Source: Kaistella solincola
GTDB taxonomy: Bacteria > Bacteroidota > Bacteroidia > Flavobacteriales > Weeksellaceae
Length of the DNA: 64,000 nt
Assembly (NCBI RefSeq): GCF_000812875.1
Contig: NZ_JSYK01000001.1
Span: 120,347 to 184,346 of the forward strand
Direction: 5' to 3'
Of this stretch, positions 63,061 to 64,000 are shown piece after piece. Each line of letters begins with the position of its first letter. The first letter of the stretch is position 1. The notes beneath the pieces are model-generated. The model had not been told where the DNA came from, ran no database searches, and saw only the letters and a program-made list of their open reading frames with translations. Both the position numbers and the translations under genes were made by a program.

Positions 63061-63080
63061 TGCTTCTCAAACGTAAAATT

Positions 63081-64000
63081 ATGAAAAATCTATTTATTGG
63101 GATTGATATTTCCAAGGATGTGTTTGATTATTGCGGCCTTGATGAGAAAAACCAGGTTTTAATCAGTAAACAAGTATGCCCCAATTCCAAAGAAGGCATA
63201 AGAAAATTTTGCAATATGCTAAAAGAGTTCAGTGGTTATTCCATCTGGATTTGCATGGAACACACGGGCCACTATGGAAGTTTGTTATGTTATGAATTCT
63301 CCACCCGAGACATTCGTTACTCATTGCTTAATCCTCTTGAAATGAAACATTCCGTGGGTATAACCAGAGGAAAGACAGATGCTGTAGACGCTTTTAGAAT
63401 CGCCTCTTATGAGCTATCCAATAAACACAAATTAAAAGCCTACCATCTACCCGTTAAAGAACTCAGAAAGCTTAAAATATTGATGAGTACAAGAGACCGC
63501 TTGGTAAAGGTATCGGTGCAAATAAAAAACGGTCTGAAGAGTTTAGAGATTGAAGCTCAAATTATTCCTATGAAAGCGCAGATAAAAGAGATGAATCAAC
63601 TTATTCAACAGTTAGATAAATCGATATTATCCACGGAAATACAGATGAAATCGATCATTGTAGAAACTATAGAATTGAAAAATAATTTTGACAAGATTAC
63701 TTCTGTAATTGGGGTGGGAAATATAACTGCAATAAAATGTATTCTTGAAACCGACAACTTTACCAAATTCGATAACCCCCGAAAATTCAATTGCCATTGT
63801 GGATTGGCTCCATTTAAATACCAATCGGGCAGCAGCATAAGAGGTAAAACGAAAACAAGTCCTCTATGTGATAAATCACTAAAAAGCATTCTTTTTAAAG
63901 CTGCTTGTTCTGCCATACAGCACGACCCTCAACTAAAAAATTACTATCTCAGAAAAATAGAGGAAGGAAAGCATAAATTGTCTGTAATTAATGCAGTAGC
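63081..64000 (+). mobile_element. IS110-family transposase, cut by the right edge
   Basis: An open frame from the ATG at 63081 to the window end, 306 residues seen. The N-terminal RuvC-like DEDD domain has Asp9 (GIDISKDVFD), Glu60 (MEHTG), Asp100 and Asp103 (GKTDAVDAF). The C-terminal Transposase_20 domain begins at ITSVIGVGNITA, and YQSGSSIRGKTKTS (Ser251/252) carries the likely catalytic serine of this family. The frame is intact as far as it is visible. The gene's end and the right end of the element lie outside the window. Confidence 0.9.

Noticed and set aside
63605..63916. Minus-strand frames over the IS110 gene
   Set aside because: Antisense to the transposase, which has all the family motifs.

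Overview
This 64 kb window looks like chromosome from a member of the Bacteroidota, class Flavobacteriia, most likely family Weeksellaceae (Chryseobacterium/Kaistella type). The reasons are a flavobacterial alternative complex III (act) operon, DUF3667, DUF4271, DUF4296 and DUF3127 proteins, many short lipoproteins, an almost complete lack of strong Shine-Dalgarno sites, and repeated use of the Bacteroidota promoter signature (TTG, 17-23 bases, TAnnTTTG). The assignment is inferred from gene content, not from a database search.

Layout. 1-9303: a lipoprotein gene cut by the left edge, then the minus-strand operon actABCDEF for quinol:cytochrome c oxidoreductase. 9489-13432: an SPOR protein, a roughly 400-base array of diverged 70-base repeats, a response regulator/histidine kinase pair and an SRPBCC protein. 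13490-21579: oligopeptidase B, uroporphyrinogen-III synthase with a DUF4271 protein, then glycosyltransferase-DUF4296-tgt-LptF/G, and a biotin ligase. 21667-29122: rsfS-ftsH followed by LUD protein, cdsA, psd, a lipoprotein and a Kef-type antiporter, covering proteostasis and phospholipid synthesis. 29170-39101: FAD protein, thioesterase, thiL, rplU-rpmA, acyltransferase, miaE, DUF502, tryptophanase and DUF3667. 39293-53519: an EF-G paralogue, menD, the pabB/pabC pair, membrane proteins, uvrB, an S41 protease and a sugar dehydrogenase. 53576-59852: DUF6973-like protein, accD, fbaA, nadK with a CBS protein, an EamA permease, aat and a DUF3127 protein.

A three-gene tRNA operon (Leu-UAG, Gly-GCC, Leu-UAA; 60012-60290) marks the end of the housekeeping block. 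Beyond it lies an accessory region: an unrecognised 209-residue protein, a lipoprotein with two Ig-like repeats, GC-rich non-coding DNA with hairpins, and an IS110-family element running off the right edge. The structured non-coding stretch just before the IS110 transposase (about 62905-63060) is a good candidate for its bridge RNA, and is the most interesting item here.

Other items worth a second look: Tgt and AccD both lack the cysteines of their usual zinc sites; the EF-G paralogue has Phe where the switch II histidine should be; ActB carries an EF-hand-like loop between ferredoxin domains; and several genes have a -7 box only 4-5 bases before the ATG, suggesting leaderless mRNAs.
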